33,898 nt of DNA. It comes from Chitinophagaceae bacterium (GTDB lineage: Bacteria > Bacteroidota > Bacteroidia > Chitinophagales > Chitinophagaceae). Positions 1 through 7,915 of this stretch are shown piece after piece; positions within the stretch are counted from its first letter, which is position 1; every line of letters begins with the position of its first letter. The position numbers and the translations under genes are program-made. Under the pieces are notes generated by a model. That model was not told the DNA's origin, did not search any database, and saw nothing but the letters and a program-made list of their open reading frames with translations. The stretch lies in assembly GCA_947472635.1 (NCBI GenBank), contig CANJDY010000003.1, forward strand, positions 1-33,898. Reading direction: 5' to 3'.

Positions 1-437
1 ACAAAAGCCCCTCCATCCATGGGCCAATGATGGATAGGGGGAATATCTTCAATTTTTATTTCCTCAAAAAGTACCGGCTTTTGAAGCGGGTTTTTTAAAG
101 GCAATGCTTTCAAGGCTGCCAGACCAACGGAAAAATTTTTGATCGGATGCTTCAGGGCCTTTACCGGATCATTTTTTAATGCAATCAGCTGCTGCACCAA
201 AGGAAGGGTATCTCTGAAAATGAATTTACTTCTTTCAAGTGTACCAAATATATTAGAGGCCGCTCTGAATCTGCTTCCCTTTACATTTTCGAACAACAAA
301 GCAGGACCACCTGCGGCATATACCCGCAACTGAATCGCCGCTATTTCAAGATAAGGATCCACCAATTCTTTAACACGAACTAGTTGACCATTTTTTTCTA
401 GATCCAGCAAACATGCTTCCAAGGTTGTATAGGTCAT
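1..437 (-). CDS. UbiD family decarboxylase (N-terminal part only)
   Basis: Translating the minus strand from ATG at 435-437 gives about 145 residues that stay open to the window start, so the C-terminal part is missing. The start reads MTYTTLEACLLDLEKNGQLV, followed by VDPYLEIAAIQLRVYAAGGP, LLFENVKGSRF, SNIFGTLERSKFIFRD and KHPIKNF. This is the usual N-terminal order of UbiD-type prenylated-FMN decarboxylases, which act on aromatic or unsaturated acids in quinone synthesis. The family's catalytic Arg-Glu-Glu region lies outside the window, so activity cannot be judged. A -7 element (TATCTTTG on the minus strand) lies 17 nt upstream, so this gene may have its own promoter although the same-strand neighbour is only 76 nt away. 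A role in menaquinone synthesis is likely for Bacteroidota but is inferred. The family call is confident; the substrate is not. Confidence 0.85.
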   Translation of the reverse strand, partial: MTYTTLEACLLDLEKNGQLVRVKELVDPYLEIAAIQLRVYAAGGPALLFENVKGSRFRAASNIFGTLERSKFIFRDTLPLVQQLIALKNDPVKALKHPIKNFSVGLAALKALPLKNPLQKPVLFEEIKIEDIPPIHHWPMDGGAF

Positions 438-454
438 ACTTACATTTTTCAGTG

Positions 455-462
455 CAAAGATA
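455..462 (-). promoter_or_regulatory. Putative Bacteroidota -7 promoter element of the UbiD gene
   Basis: The plus strand reads CAAAGATA, which is TATCTTTG on the minus strand and matches the TAnnTTTG consensus exactly. It ends 17 nt before the ATG at 437, predicting a leader of roughly 10 nt. No clear TTG was found at the -33 distance, so this rests on the -7 match and its position. Confidence 0.5.
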
Positions 463-513
463 AAACAGCTTTGCGGGAGAAAGATTACATGTTTTAGCGA
501 ATGGGGTAAGCCA

Positions 514-1350
514 TTATTTAATCGATCGTAAGTAGTTCATATTTTGCTGCATACTTTCCAAAGGCGTATGGGTATAATCCTCCTGTTCAATAAAGAAATA
601 TTTCATACCCGACTTCTTGCTATTGTCAAACATTTTCTGAATATCCAAGCCGCCCTTGCCGAATTCGGTACTTGTCTTTTTTACCAAGTCCATATCCTTT
701 AAATGCCATAGCGGAAAACGTCCAGGATGATGGGAAAAATAAGCGAAGGGGTCATTGCCGCTGGCCACCACCCAGCCGAGATCCAGCTCCATCCCTACTA
801 GCGAGGGGTCAGTATTTTCCAACAAAACATCATATAGTGGCCTACCACCTTGGAGTTCAAATTCAAAATCGTGGTTATGGTAACCGAATTTTAGCCCTCT
901 TTTTTCACAAGCTTTCCCCGCTATATTAAATCGTTCTGCCACCCTTTTATAATTTTCCACCGTTTGTCCGCTTGAGGGCATAGAAGAACAGATAATGTAC
1001 TCCTGACCAGATAATTCAGCATCTGACATCGTTTGCTCCCACTGGTCATTGAGTTGAACATGACCACTACGAAGTGTCATGCCCAGATCAGAACAGATTT
1101 TTTTTATTTCAGCCGGCTTCAACCCATAATAATACCCTTTCTTACTAGCAGCGGATTCAATTTGCTTGATCCCCATGCCAGCAAGTTTTTGTAATGTACC
1201 CACCGCGTCTTCCAACATTTCAGATCTTACGGTGTATAACTGAATACCGGGATTAGCGTTTTTTTTACCCGACAACTCAAAGGAAGATAAAAAGGCTGCT
1301 CCCAATGCAAGTGAACTGCTATTTTTTAAAAACATGCGTCTTGTATACAT
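514..1350 (-). CDS. Tat-exported sugar phosphate isomerase/epimerase-like TIM-barrel protein
   Basis: 278 residues. The N-terminus has a twin-arginine signal (TRRMFLK at residues 3-9) followed by a hydrophobic stretch to about residue 25, so export folded through Tat is expected. The rest resembles the AP-endonuclease-2/xylose-isomerase-like TIM barrel. Characteristic segments are KFGYHNHDFEF, GMELDLGWVVASG, LWHLKDMD and FFIEQEDYTHTPLESM, which hold the His, Asp and Glu residues expected to bind the divalent metal. This subfamily is common in Bacteroidota beside sugar-oxidising enzymes, but the reaction is not fixed by sequence; isomerase, epimerase and dehydratase-type roles all occur. It is 76 nt from the UbiD gene on the same strand and divergent from the Dabb gene. 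It seems unconnected to the catabolic array further right. Confidence 0.85.
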   Translation of the reverse strand: MYTRRMFLKNSSSLALGAAFLSSFELSGKKNANPGIQLYTVRSEMLEDAVGTLQKLAGMGIKQIESAASKKGYYYGLKPAEIKKICSDLGMTLRSGHVQLNDQWEQTMSDAELSGQEYIICSSMPSSGQTVENYKRVAERFNIAGKACEKRGLKFGYHNHDFEFELQGGRPLYDVLLENTDPSLVGMELDLGWVVASGNDPFAYFSHHPGRFPLWHLKDMDLVKKTSTEFGKGGLDIQKMFDNSKKSGMKYFFIEQEDYTHTPLESMQQNMNYLRSIK

Positions 1351-1467
1351 AGTAAAATTTTTACTGAAAGTACAGAATTAAAAGTGAATATCAGAAAAAC
1401 GAGTCAATTGGAAAATATATGTTTTTATTCATAATCAATTGTTTACAATTCAGCTGTAGGGAATAGC

Positions 1468-1475
1468 TATATTTG
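1468..1475 (+). promoter_or_regulatory. Putative -7 promoter element of the Dabb gene
   Basis: TATATTTG matches TAnnTTTG exactly and ends 18 nt before the ATG at 1494, nearly the same geometry as the element in front of the UbiD gene. A TTG at 1439-1441 or TTTACA at 1442-1447 could serve as -33, but the spacing (26 or 20 nt) is uncertain. Confidence 0.55.
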
Positions 1476-1493
1476 TATCATAAAAATCAAAAA

Positions 1494-1817
1494 ATGAAAA
1501 ATGCGTTTATACATCATGTGTACTTTTGGCTCAATAACCCAACCAGTGCCATCGATCGGGATAAATTGATTGCAGGCTTGAGCAAATTATCTGCCGTAAA
1601 AACCATTCAGCAATTTCATATTGGGTTTCCGGCAGATACCAACCGGGCGGTAATAGAAAATACCTATTCAGTTTCCTGGCTGCTGACTTTTGAAAACGAT
1701 ATGGACCAGGCCAGTTACCAAATCGATCCTGATCACCTTGCCTTTGTAGCGGAATGCTCCTACTTATGGTCAAAAATAATCGTGTATGACTCTATTAATG
1801 CACTTCCAATAATTTAG
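1494..1817 (+). CDS. Dabb (stress-responsive A/B barrel) domain protein
   Basis: About 107 residues from the ATG at 1494. A longer frame with a TTG start at 1473 is rejected because it would begin inside the predicted promoter, and because AFIHHVYFWL right after the ATG is the usual first strand of Dabb proteins. One dimeric alpha/beta-barrel domain fills the gene: HHVYFWL, a helix with LIAGLSKLSAVKTIQQFHIG, then SWLLTFENDMDQASYQIDPDH, a typical Dabb middle and C-terminal part. Members of the family (PF07876) have no single known reaction, and this one is probably a small cytosolic dimer. It is transcribed alone from the -7 element at 1468 and is divergent from the Tat-exported TIM-barrel gene. 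The family call is confident; the role is unknown. Confidence 0.85.
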   Translation: MKNAFIHHVYFWLNNPTSAIDRDKLIAGLSKLSAVKTIQQFHIGFPADTNRAVIENTYSVSWLLTFENDMDQASYQIDPDHLAFVAECSYLWSKIIVYDSINALPII

Positions 1818-1910
1818 TACTGCACCAGCCCTTTTTTCTAGTTGCATGCTGCTGGTTCAAAACTGATGGAAGGCATTTAGAAAATTTGAGTAAAATAATA
1901 TTTTTTTGCA

Positions 1911-1964
1911 CTTGCATTTCATCCATTAAGTGAGTATTTTTATACCTCAAGGATGAAATACAAG
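1911..1964. repeat. Long imperfect inverted repeat upstream of the NusG-like gene
   Basis: CTTGCATTTCATCC (1911-1924) is matched by GGATGAAATACAAG (1951-1964), a 14-position stem with one mismatch. The 26-nt interval holds a second smaller stem (GAGTAT facing ATAC-C-TC), so the RNA would fold into a two-part hairpin. No T-run follows the stem, so a plain intrinsic terminator is unlikely. It lies 109 nt before the antiterminator start and may be a leader element or protein-binding site. Confidence 0.6.
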
Positions 1965-2022
1965 TATCCCTTTATTAACTACACCTCCTTATACCATAAC
2001 TCCTCCTCCCCAAGGGAAATAC

Positions 2023-2040
2023 TCCATACTTTAATATGGA
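2023..2040. repeat. Short palindrome before the NusG-like gene
   Basis: TCCATA and TATGGA form perfect 6-bp arms around a 6-nt centre (CTTTAA), 33 nt before the ATG at 2074. It could be an operator half-site pair or chance. The intergenic stretch from 1818 to 2073 shows nothing else except the larger inverted repeat; no TAnnTTTG element was found there. Confidence 0.35.
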
Positions 2041-2073
2041 TTATTTTATTTCACTCAGATTAACTTATACAAC

Positions 2074-2619
2074 ATGAGCAGGAATTGGTATATTATTTAC
2101 ACAATCAAACAAAGAGAAAAAAAAGTAGCAACGGTTCTTAATCAAAAAAAAATTATCAATTATTTACCCTTCAATACTATTATCCCTACAGACTCACTTA
2201 ACTCCAAAGCAATCAAAAAAACCTTATTCAAATCACAAATATTCGTTTATATTTCAGCAGATGAAATATCGCAAGTGAAACAAATACCCGGCATTATCAA
2301 CTTTCTTTACTGGCTTGATAAACCTGCAATCATTCAACAACAGGAAATTGAGACAATTAAGCAAATAACCGCCAAGTATTCAAATATCAAACTTGTTAGA
2401 TCAGCTGTTAAACTATTTCAAGAGGTTAGTATAGTTGAAGAAACTGTTTTTTCAAGCAAAATGAATTTAGACAGAAATGATTCAAAAATCGTTGAAATCA
2501 CATTGCCTTCAGTAGGGTATACTATGATAGCTGAAAAAGAGGCCATCCAACCATTGATTTTGAAGAAAGAACTAATAGATGCTAACCAATATTCCCAATA
2601 TATTCATGCAATAAACTAG
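2074..2619 (+). CDS. Orphan NusG-like (UpxY-type) transcription antiterminator
   Basis: 181 residues. The N-terminus (SRNWYIIYTIKQREKKVATVL) is the NusG N-terminal domain signature that binds RNA polymerase, continuing through QKKIINYLPFN and FKSQIFVYISADEISQVKQI to about residue 105. The C-terminal part (residues 120-165, ending ITLPSVGYTMIAEKE) resembles the degenerate KOW region of UpxY-type specialised NusG paralogues. Such proteins normally let RNA polymerase read through long polysaccharide operons and sit at the operon start. Here no glycosyltransferase or capsule export gene follows in the window, and the next gene is a GntR regulator 254 nt away. The coding sequence is visibly more AT-rich than its neighbours, suggesting transfer or relaxed selection. 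It might act on the nearby glycan genes, but nothing proves that. Family confident, target unknown. Confidence 0.8.
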   Translation: MSRNWYIIYTIKQREKKVATVLNQKKIINYLPFNTIIPTDSLNSKAIKKTLFKSQIFVYISADEISQVKQIPGIINFLYWLDKPAIIQQQEIETIKQITAKYSNIKLVRSAVKLFQEVSIVEETVFSSKMNLDRNDSKIVEITLPSVGYTMIAEKEAIQPLILKKELIDANQYSQYIHAIN

Positions 2620-2766
2620 CTTATCCATAGTGTTGGGATTGCTGCCTATAAGCCTATCAAGTATCTCCAACCACCCTGCTTTAATAGGTTTCATGCAGCG
2701 TTTATTCAATAGCCAAATGGCGGATGGAAGGATTTTATTATTTGCTTTCTAATGATAGCAAAAAAG

Positions 2767-2836
2767 CAGTTTTCAACGTAAAGCCATCGAATTTGGGGGA
2801 CATTTATACGCCAAAAAACGTTATTTTTGAAAACTG
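2767..2836. repeat. Inverted repeat overlapping the GntR gene promoter
   Basis: CAGTTTTCA (2767-2775) and TGAAAACTG (2828-2836) are perfect inverted 9-mers 52 nt apart, and AACGT at 2775-2779 recurs as AACGTT at 2818-2823 inside the right flank. The right arm touches the predicted -7 element, so an autoregulatory operator for the GntR protein is plausible. The rest of the 2620-2873 gap shows no gene. Confidence 0.4.
2822..2829 (+). promoter_or_regulatory. Putative -7 promoter element of the GntR gene
   Basis: TATTTTTG matches TAnnTTTG exactly and lies 44 nt before the ATG at 2874. TTTG at 2792-2795 is too far away (26 nt) to be a convincing -33, so the call rests on the -7 match and its overlap with the inverted repeat. 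Confidence 0.4.
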
Positions 2837-2873
2837 AATAGTTGGGGGAAATCCTTCTTTTCAGCATACAACT

Positions 2874-3902
2874 ATGATATCCCCATTTAACAAGCTAATC
2901 TATATCGACGAATTTTCTGCTACCCCAAAATATCAACAACTCGCCAATTGTATCATAAAGGCTATTGAATCCAACAAACTACAGCTCGATGATGTTCTCC
3001 CTTCTATAAATGAACTAAGTTTTGAATTTGAAATTTCGAGAGATACCGCTGAAAAAGGGTATAAATATTTAAAGAAAATAGGTATTATTGGCTCGGTTCC
3101 AGGTAAGGGCTATTATATCAAAAGTAGCAATATTGAAAGAAAAGTAAAGGTTTTTTTACTCTTTAATAAGCTAAGTGCACATAAGAAAATCATCTACGAC
3201 TCATTTGTAAGTACGCTGGGCGATGCCGCCACCATTGACTTTTATATTTACAATAATAGCTTGCCTTTGTTTAAAAAACTATTACTCAACTCAAAAGAAG
3301 ACTACAATTATTATGTCATTATCCCCCATTTTATGGATGGAACTGAGCAAGCAGATAAAGTAATCAACTCTATTCCAAAAGAAAAATTGATTTTACTCGA
3401 CAAATTGGTTCCGGGAGTTACCGGCAATTATGGAGCTATCTATGAAAATTTTGAAAAGGATATTTACAAAGCCCTGGAGGAAGCACTGCCGCTGCTAAGC
3501 AAGTATAATACAATCAATATTATTTTACCCGAACACAATACGTACCACATTGGAATCACCACTGGCCTTAGTGAATTTTGTCTGGAATATGCATTCAACT
3601 ATAAAATAGTACACCATATTAGCAATGAAGCAATTAAAAAGGGGGAAGTCTATATCAGCCTGATGGAAGATGATCTGGTAAATCTGATAGAGAAAATATT
3701 AGACCAACATTTAGTATTGGGCAAAGAGGTAGGAGTGATTTCCTACAACGAAACTTCCATTAAAAAAATTATAATGAACGGCATCACTACAATCTCCACC
3801 GATTTTAAAATGATAGGCGAAAAGGCTGCCGAATTAATCTTACATAAATCAACCGAACATATTGAGGCGAGATTTTATTTAACTGTACGGAATTCACTCT
3901 AG
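2874..3902 (+). CDS. GntR family regulator with LacI/PBP-like sensor domain
   Basis: 342 residues. Residues 17-85 form a GntR winged helix-turn-helix (PKYQQLANCIIKAIESNKL, DVLPSINELSFEFEISRDTA, then LKKIGIIGSVPGKGYYI). Residues 90-342 resemble the two-lobed periplasmic-binding-protein fold used by LacI-type regulators and by Bacteroidota sugar-responsive GntR proteins, here with KVFLLFNKLSAHKKIIYDSF, FLLDKL-type strand ends and a C-terminal FKMIGEKAAELIL helix. It should bind DNA as a dimer and release or change binding when a sugar or sugar acid fits the sensor. It stands between the edge genes and the esterase/DUF5703 unit, so it is the natural candidate to control that unit and perhaps the opposing 19-gene array. 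An inverted repeat overlaps its own promoter, suggesting autoregulation. The ligand is unknown. Confidence 0.85.
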   Translation: MISPFNKLIYIDEFSATPKYQQLANCIIKAIESNKLQLDDVLPSINELSFEFEISRDTAEKGYKYLKKIGIIGSVPGKGYYIKSSNIERKVKVFLLFNKLSAHKKIIYDSFVSTLGDAATIDFYIYNNSLPLFKKLLLNSKEDYNYYVIIPHFMDGTEQADKVINSIPKEKLILLDKLVPGVTGNYGAIYENFEKDIYKALEEALPLLSKYNTINIILPEHNTYHIGITTGLSEFCLEYAFNYKIVHHISNEAIKKGEVYISLMEDDLVNLIEKILDQHLVLGKEVGVISYNETSIKKIIMNGITTISTDFKMIGEKAAELILHKSTEHIEARFYLTVRNSL

Positions 3903-3939
3903 CTCTAAGGATTTAGATATATTTTTACCGACTGTACAG
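3882..3939. promoter_or_regulatory. Repeated ACTGTAC motif before the esterase gene
   Basis: ACTGTAC occurs at 3882-3888 (inside the end of the GntR gene) and at 3931-3937, the second as part of the perfect palindrome CTGTACAG (3932-3939). The pair lies about 100-160 nt before the esterase start. This could be a binding site for the adjacent regulator, but seven bases twice is weak evidence. Confidence 0.25.
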
Positions 3940-4041
3940 GATGGTTGTTTTTTAAATTAATAGCAAATTTATTTTTTGGATATGTTCGATTTTCTAATGA
4001 ATTGAGACACTCCTTTTTAAAATTTACTCAAATTTTTACAT

Positions 4042-5478
4042 ATGAAATCTTTCACGCAACGCCTCGTTTTATTTTCCTTACTATTTTTGGGTGTCCTGTC
4101 AACTTCACTGGCACAGGTAAAACTAGCCTCTATATTCACAGACCAGATGGTTTTGCAACAAAAGGCATCCGTTTCAATTTGGGGATGGGCAAAGCCTGGG
4201 GCAATAGTGACTATCACTCCCTCCTGGGATCATAAAAAGCAAATTACCAAAACAACGCTTGAGGGAAAATGGGAACTAAAAATTTCCACCCCAGCTGCAG
4301 GGGGCCCTTATGAGCTAGTTATTAGTGATGGCAAACCTTTCATTCTTCACAATGTTCTGCTAGGTGAAGTTTGGCTTTGTTCTGGACAATCCAATATGGA
4401 AATGCCCATGAAGGGTTTTAAAGGGCAACCGATTATTGGTTCCAATGATGCTATATTAAAATCAACCAATGATCAAATTAGACTTTACACAGTTCCCCGG
4501 TCGGCAAAAAGCACCCCACAACAAAACAGTAAACCATCCTCATGGAAAGAAGCAGTTCCTGAGTCGGTAAGCGATTTCAGTGCCACTGCTTATTATTTTG
4601 GTCGATTGCTGAATGAGTTGCTGAAAGTGCCGATTGGTTTAATTAATGTAAGCTATGGGGGCACTGATGTAGAAACATGGATGAGTGCAAATACGATGAG
4701 AACCTTTTCAGCTGCAACCATACCCGCCATTACTGATTCTATCCGCTTACCCAACCGAACACCAACTGGTTTATTCAATGGCATGATTCATCCTATCATT
4801 GGATATGGAATAAGGGGTGCAATCTGGTACCAGGGAGAATCCAATTGCGACCGACCTCAACAATATTTGCAACGATTTTCTGCGATGGTAAAAGAATGGC
4901 GAACCCTTTGGGGCAGAGATGATTTCCCATTTTATTTTGCACAAATTGCACCCTACGAGTATGCCAAGATAGCTTCCTCCAAACAATCAACTCAAATCAA
5001 TTCAGCTTTTTTAAGGGATGCACAAAGAAAATCGGCGGATAGCATTCCCCATTCAGCCATGGCTTCCTTACTTGATATAGGAGAAGTGAATAGTATTCAC
5101 CCTGCCAATAAAAAAACCGGTGGGGAAAGGCTGGCCTACTTGGCACTTGCGAAAACTTATGGCATCAAAGGATTTGGTGCTGATAGTCCCACCTTCGATT
5201 CATTATTAATAAAAGATAGCCTTGCCACTATACAATTTAAAAATGCAGGCAACTGGTTAAGCTCCTTTGGAAAAGAGCTAACCCTATTTGAGATAGCAGG
5301 GAAGGACAAAGTATTTCATGCCGCCAATGCGGTAATATCCAAATCAACTGTTATCATTTCATCATCACAAGTAAGGGAACCAGTTGCAGTAAGATATGCC
5401 TTTTCAAATTTTGTAGTAGGTGAATTATTCGGTACAGATGGACTACCGGTTTCATCTTTTAGAACAGATGACTGGTAA
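4042..5478 (+). CDS. Secreted sialate O-acetylesterase-type SGNH esterase
   Basis: 478 residues with a signal peptide (MKSFTQRLVLFSLLFLGVLS, cleavage near TSLAQ), so periplasmic or surface-located. It starts with a beta-sandwich (LASIFTDQMVLQQKASVSIWGWA) and carries the SGNH hydrolase blocks: nucleophile Ser117 in CSGQSNMEMP, GAIWYQGESNC near 259-269, and the catalytic His at about 353 in NSIHPANKKTGGERLA. These families remove acetyl groups from sialic acids or from plant polysaccharides such as xylan and pectin; with no sialic-acid genes nearby, a plant glycan is the more likely substrate. The residue two before the catalytic His is Ser351 where many relatives have Asp, so the dyad partner is uncertain. 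The downstream DUF5703 gene starts 16 nt after its stop, so they are probably co-transcribed. Family confident. Confidence 0.88.
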   Translation: MKSFTQRLVLFSLLFLGVLSTSLAQVKLASIFTDQMVLQQKASVSIWGWAKPGAIVTITPSWDHKKQITKTTLEGKWELKISTPAAGGPYELVISDGKPFILHNVLLGEVWLCSGQSNMEMPMKGFKGQPIIGSNDAILKSTNDQIRLYTVPRSAKSTPQQNSKPSSWKEAVPESVSDFSATAYYFGRLLNELLKVPIGLINVSYGGTDVETWMSANTMRTFSAATIPAITDSIRLPNRTPTGLFNGMIHPIIGYGIRGAIWYQGESNCDRPQQYLQRFSAMVKEWRTLWGRDDFPFYFAQIAPYEYAKIASSKQSTQINSAFLRDAQRKSADSIPHSAMASLLDIGEVNSIHPANKKTGGERLAYLALAKTYGIKGFGADSPTFDSLLIKDSLATIQFKNAGNWLSSFGKELTLFEIAGKDKVFHAANAVISKSTVIISSSQVREPVAVRYAFSNFVVGELFGTDGLPVSSFRTDDW

Positions 5479-5494
5479 TATTCAATTCTTATTT

Positions 5495-7915
5495 ATGAAA
5501 CCAATATTTAACTACTATACTAAAAATAACCACTCTGACAGAACTTTTGGTAGGCTATTTTTCTATCTGCTAGCTTATCATTTTCCTTTTAAAAAGTATT
5601 TTAATTGGATTGCAATAATCTTACTGATTGTAGTATTCCAAGATAGTGCAAGGGCGCAAGCCAATGAATTAAATAACTGCAATATCATTTGGGATAAACA
5701 GAGTAAAAATTCTGGAGAATCAATGCCCTGTGGTGGTGGTGATATTGGTTTGAATGTATGGGTTGAAAATGGTGACCTATTATTTTATATCGCAAAAAGC
5801 GGCAGTTTTGATGAAAACAATGCGCTGCTAAAACAGGGAAGAGTAAGGATTCATTTGTCGCCCAATCCACTTGATAAGATCCGATTCAAACAGGAACTGC
5901 TATTAAAAGATGGCTATGTAAAAATCACCGCAGGTAATGCCCTTTTAAACACAACTGTTCGGATTTGGGTAGACGTTTTTAACCCAGTGATACATGTAGA
6001 GATCAAAAGCAGCAAAGCTTTAGTTACAACCGCATCATTTGAAAATTGGCGATATCGGGACCGCATAAACGCTTCAACTGAAAACAATGCCAATTCCTAT
6101 AAATGGGCTCCGCCCTCACCAGTAATTACTTATAAAGATGTGGTAGATTTTAATGACGACCGCGTATTATTTTATCACCGTAATAAACAAGCTCCTTCAA
6201 TATTTGATTTAACGGTTCAACAACAGGGGCTAGAAGATAGCAAAGATCAACTCTACAATCCTATAAAAGATTTAACCTTTGGAGGAATGATGGAGGGAGC
6301 CAATATGACAGCAGCGGGCACCACTATGGGTACCTACCTTAATACAGACTATACAGCCTGGAAACTACAAAACAAATCGCCACAAAAAAATCAGAAAATT
6401 ACTATCTACCTTCAAAGCGAACAATCGCAAAATATAGAAAAATGGGAGTCAGGATTACAATACATCATCCAACGAACTAGGGGAAAAGAAGCTGCAGCAT
6501 TTATTGCCAACAACAACTGGTGGCAGCAATTTTGGAACAGAAGTTTTATTTTTATCAACCCGGATGCAGCCGATAAAAATTCTGAACCCTGGCAGGCAGG
6601 GAGAAATTATCAATTATTTCGCTACCTCCTTGGTTGCAATGCTTTTGGTAAATCCCCTACAAAATTTAATGGCGGCTTATTTACCTATGATCCTTCCTGT
6701 ACGGATAGCAATTTGACATTCACTCCGGATTTTAGAAAATGGGGCGGAGGCACCCACACGGCTCAAAACCAGCGGTTGGTTTATTTTCCCCTTATTAAAA
6801 CTGGTGACTTTGATTTGATGCAACCTCAGTTTAATTTCTATTTGCAAAATTTAAAAAATGCAGAAATTAGAACCAGAAAGTATTGGAACCATCCAGGAGC
6901 TTTCTTTCCAGAGCAGATGGAAAATTTCGGATTTTCAAATTATGCCGAATACGGAACCAAACGCCCTGAAGGTTTTGACAAAGGTGTTGACTATAATAAA
7001 TGGCTAGAATACGAATGGGATACCGTATTAGAATTTTGCCTAATGATGCTCGAGCAAGATCGGTATGCGAATAATGACATTTCCGAATACCTTCCTTTTA
7101 TAGAAAGTTGCCTAACTTTTTTTAATGACCATTACCAATGGCTGGCAAAACAACGGGGAAGAATTTCATTGAATGAAAACAGGCAGTTGATCTTGTATCC
7201 AGGATCAGCAGCGGAAACTTATAAAATGGCCTACAATGCCAGCTCCACCATTGCAGGATTAAAAACAATACTAACCCGATTACTTGAATTACCCTCAAAA
7301 TATGTAACACCGGAAAAAATAAAATTATGGGACACAATGCTACAAAGTATTCCCCCTATCAGTTTTGCCAACTTTGGTGGACATACCACCATTGCACCCG
7401 CAAAATCGTGGGAAAGAATTACCAATTCAGAAACCCCTCAACTTTATCCGGTTTTTCCCTGGGGAATCTATGGTGTCGGAAAACCTGATTTAGATATTGC
7501 CATCAACACTTTTCGATATGATACCAATGCGGTAAAGTTCAGGGGTTATATCGGCTGGAAACAGGATAATATTTTTGCCGCAAGGTTAGGTTTAACAACA
7601 GAAGCCGCAGCACTCACTTTACAAAAATTGAAAAATGCTGAAAGGCGTTTCCCTGCTTTTTGGGGGCCGGGTTACGACTGGATACCAGATCATAACTGGG
7701 GTGGCAGCGGAATGATTGGTTTGCAAGAAATGCTTTTACAAACCAATGGAGAGAAAATCTATTTATTTCCTGCATGGCCTAAAGAATGGGCCGTACACTT
7801 TAAATTGCATGCCCCTTATCAAACAACCATAGAGGCAACAATAAGTAATGGCAAATTAACACAGCTAAAAGTATTACCAGAATCAAGGAGGAAAGATGTT
7901 GTCCTTCTTTACTAA
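5495..7915 (+). CDS. Exported DUF5703 protein, GH95-like (alpha/alpha)6 glycosidase fold
   Basis: About 806 residues from ATG at 5495, chosen because it follows the esterase stop by 16 nt; a start at 5420 would overlap it by 59 nt. A hydrophobic segment (FNWIAIILLIVVF, then DSARAQA) sits about 40 residues in, a signal peptide with an unusually long N-region. The mature part opens with NIIWDKQSKNSGESMPCGGG and GLNVWVENGDLLFYIAKSGSFDENN, the DUF5703 signature, followed by a helical catalytic-like region with NWWQQFWNRSFIF, KFNGGLFTYDPS and GYDWIPDHNWGGSGMIGLQEM. The architecture resembles GH95-type fucosidase or galactosidase proteins, so a glycosidase acting on plant or algal glycan is likely, but substrate and catalytic acids are not established. 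It is the last gene of the plus-strand unit and is followed by a strong terminator. Confidence 0.8.
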   Translation: MKPIFNYYTKNNHSDRTFGRLFFYLLAYHFPFKKYFNWIAIILLIVVFQDSARAQANELNNCNIIWDKQSKNSGESMPCGGGDIGLNVWVENGDLLFYIAKSGSFDENNALLKQGRVRIHLSPNPLDKIRFKQELLLKDGYVKITAGNALLNTTVRIWVDVFNPVIHVEIKSSKALVTTASFENWRYRDRINASTENNANSYKWAPPSPVITYKDVVDFNDDRVLFYHRNKQAPSIFDLTVQQQGLEDSKDQLYNPIKDLTFGGMMEGANMTAAGTTMGTYLNTDYTAWKLQNKSPQKNQKITIYLQSEQSQNIEKWESGLQYIIQRTRGKEAAAFIANNNWWQQFWNRSFIFINPDAADKNSEPWQAGRNYQLFRYLLGCNAFGKSPTKFNGGLFTYDPSCTDSNLTFTPDFRKWGGGTHTAQNQRLVYFPLIKTGDFDLMQPQFNFYLQNLKNAEIRTRKYWNHPGAFFPEQMENFGFSNYAEYGTKRPEGFDKGVDYNKWLEYEWDTVLEFCLMMLEQDRYANNDISEYLPFIESCLTFFNDHYQWLAKQRGRISLNENRQLILYPGSAAETYKMAYNASSTIAGLKTILTRLLELPSKYVTPEKIKLWDTMLQSIPPISFANFGGHTTIAPAKSWERITNSETPQLYPVFPWGIYGVGKPDLDIAINTFRYDTNAVKFRGYIGWKQDNIFAARLGLTTEAAALTLQKLKNAERRFPAFWGPGYDWIPDHNWGGSGMIGLQEMLLQTNGEKIYLFPAWPKEWAVHFKLHAPYQTTIEATISNGKLTQLKVLPESRRKDVVLLY

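Noticed and set aside
1911..1964. Hairpin read as an intrinsic terminator for the Dabb gene
   Set aside because: No T-run follows either arm, and the loop contains a second stem. It is listed as a structured repeat instead.
2074..2619. Start of a capsular polysaccharide locus
   Set aside because: No glycosyltransferase, flippase or polymerase follows; the next genes are a GntR regulator and degradative enzymes.
2620..2873. Remnant gene between the NusG-like and GntR genes
   Set aside because: Short six-frame reading by eye gave no family-like sequence; only the inverted repeat and -7 element could be supported.
3970..3978. TATTTTTTG as a -7 element for the esterase gene
   Set aside because: It has one base too many between TA and TTTG, and the -33 candidate is poorly spaced.
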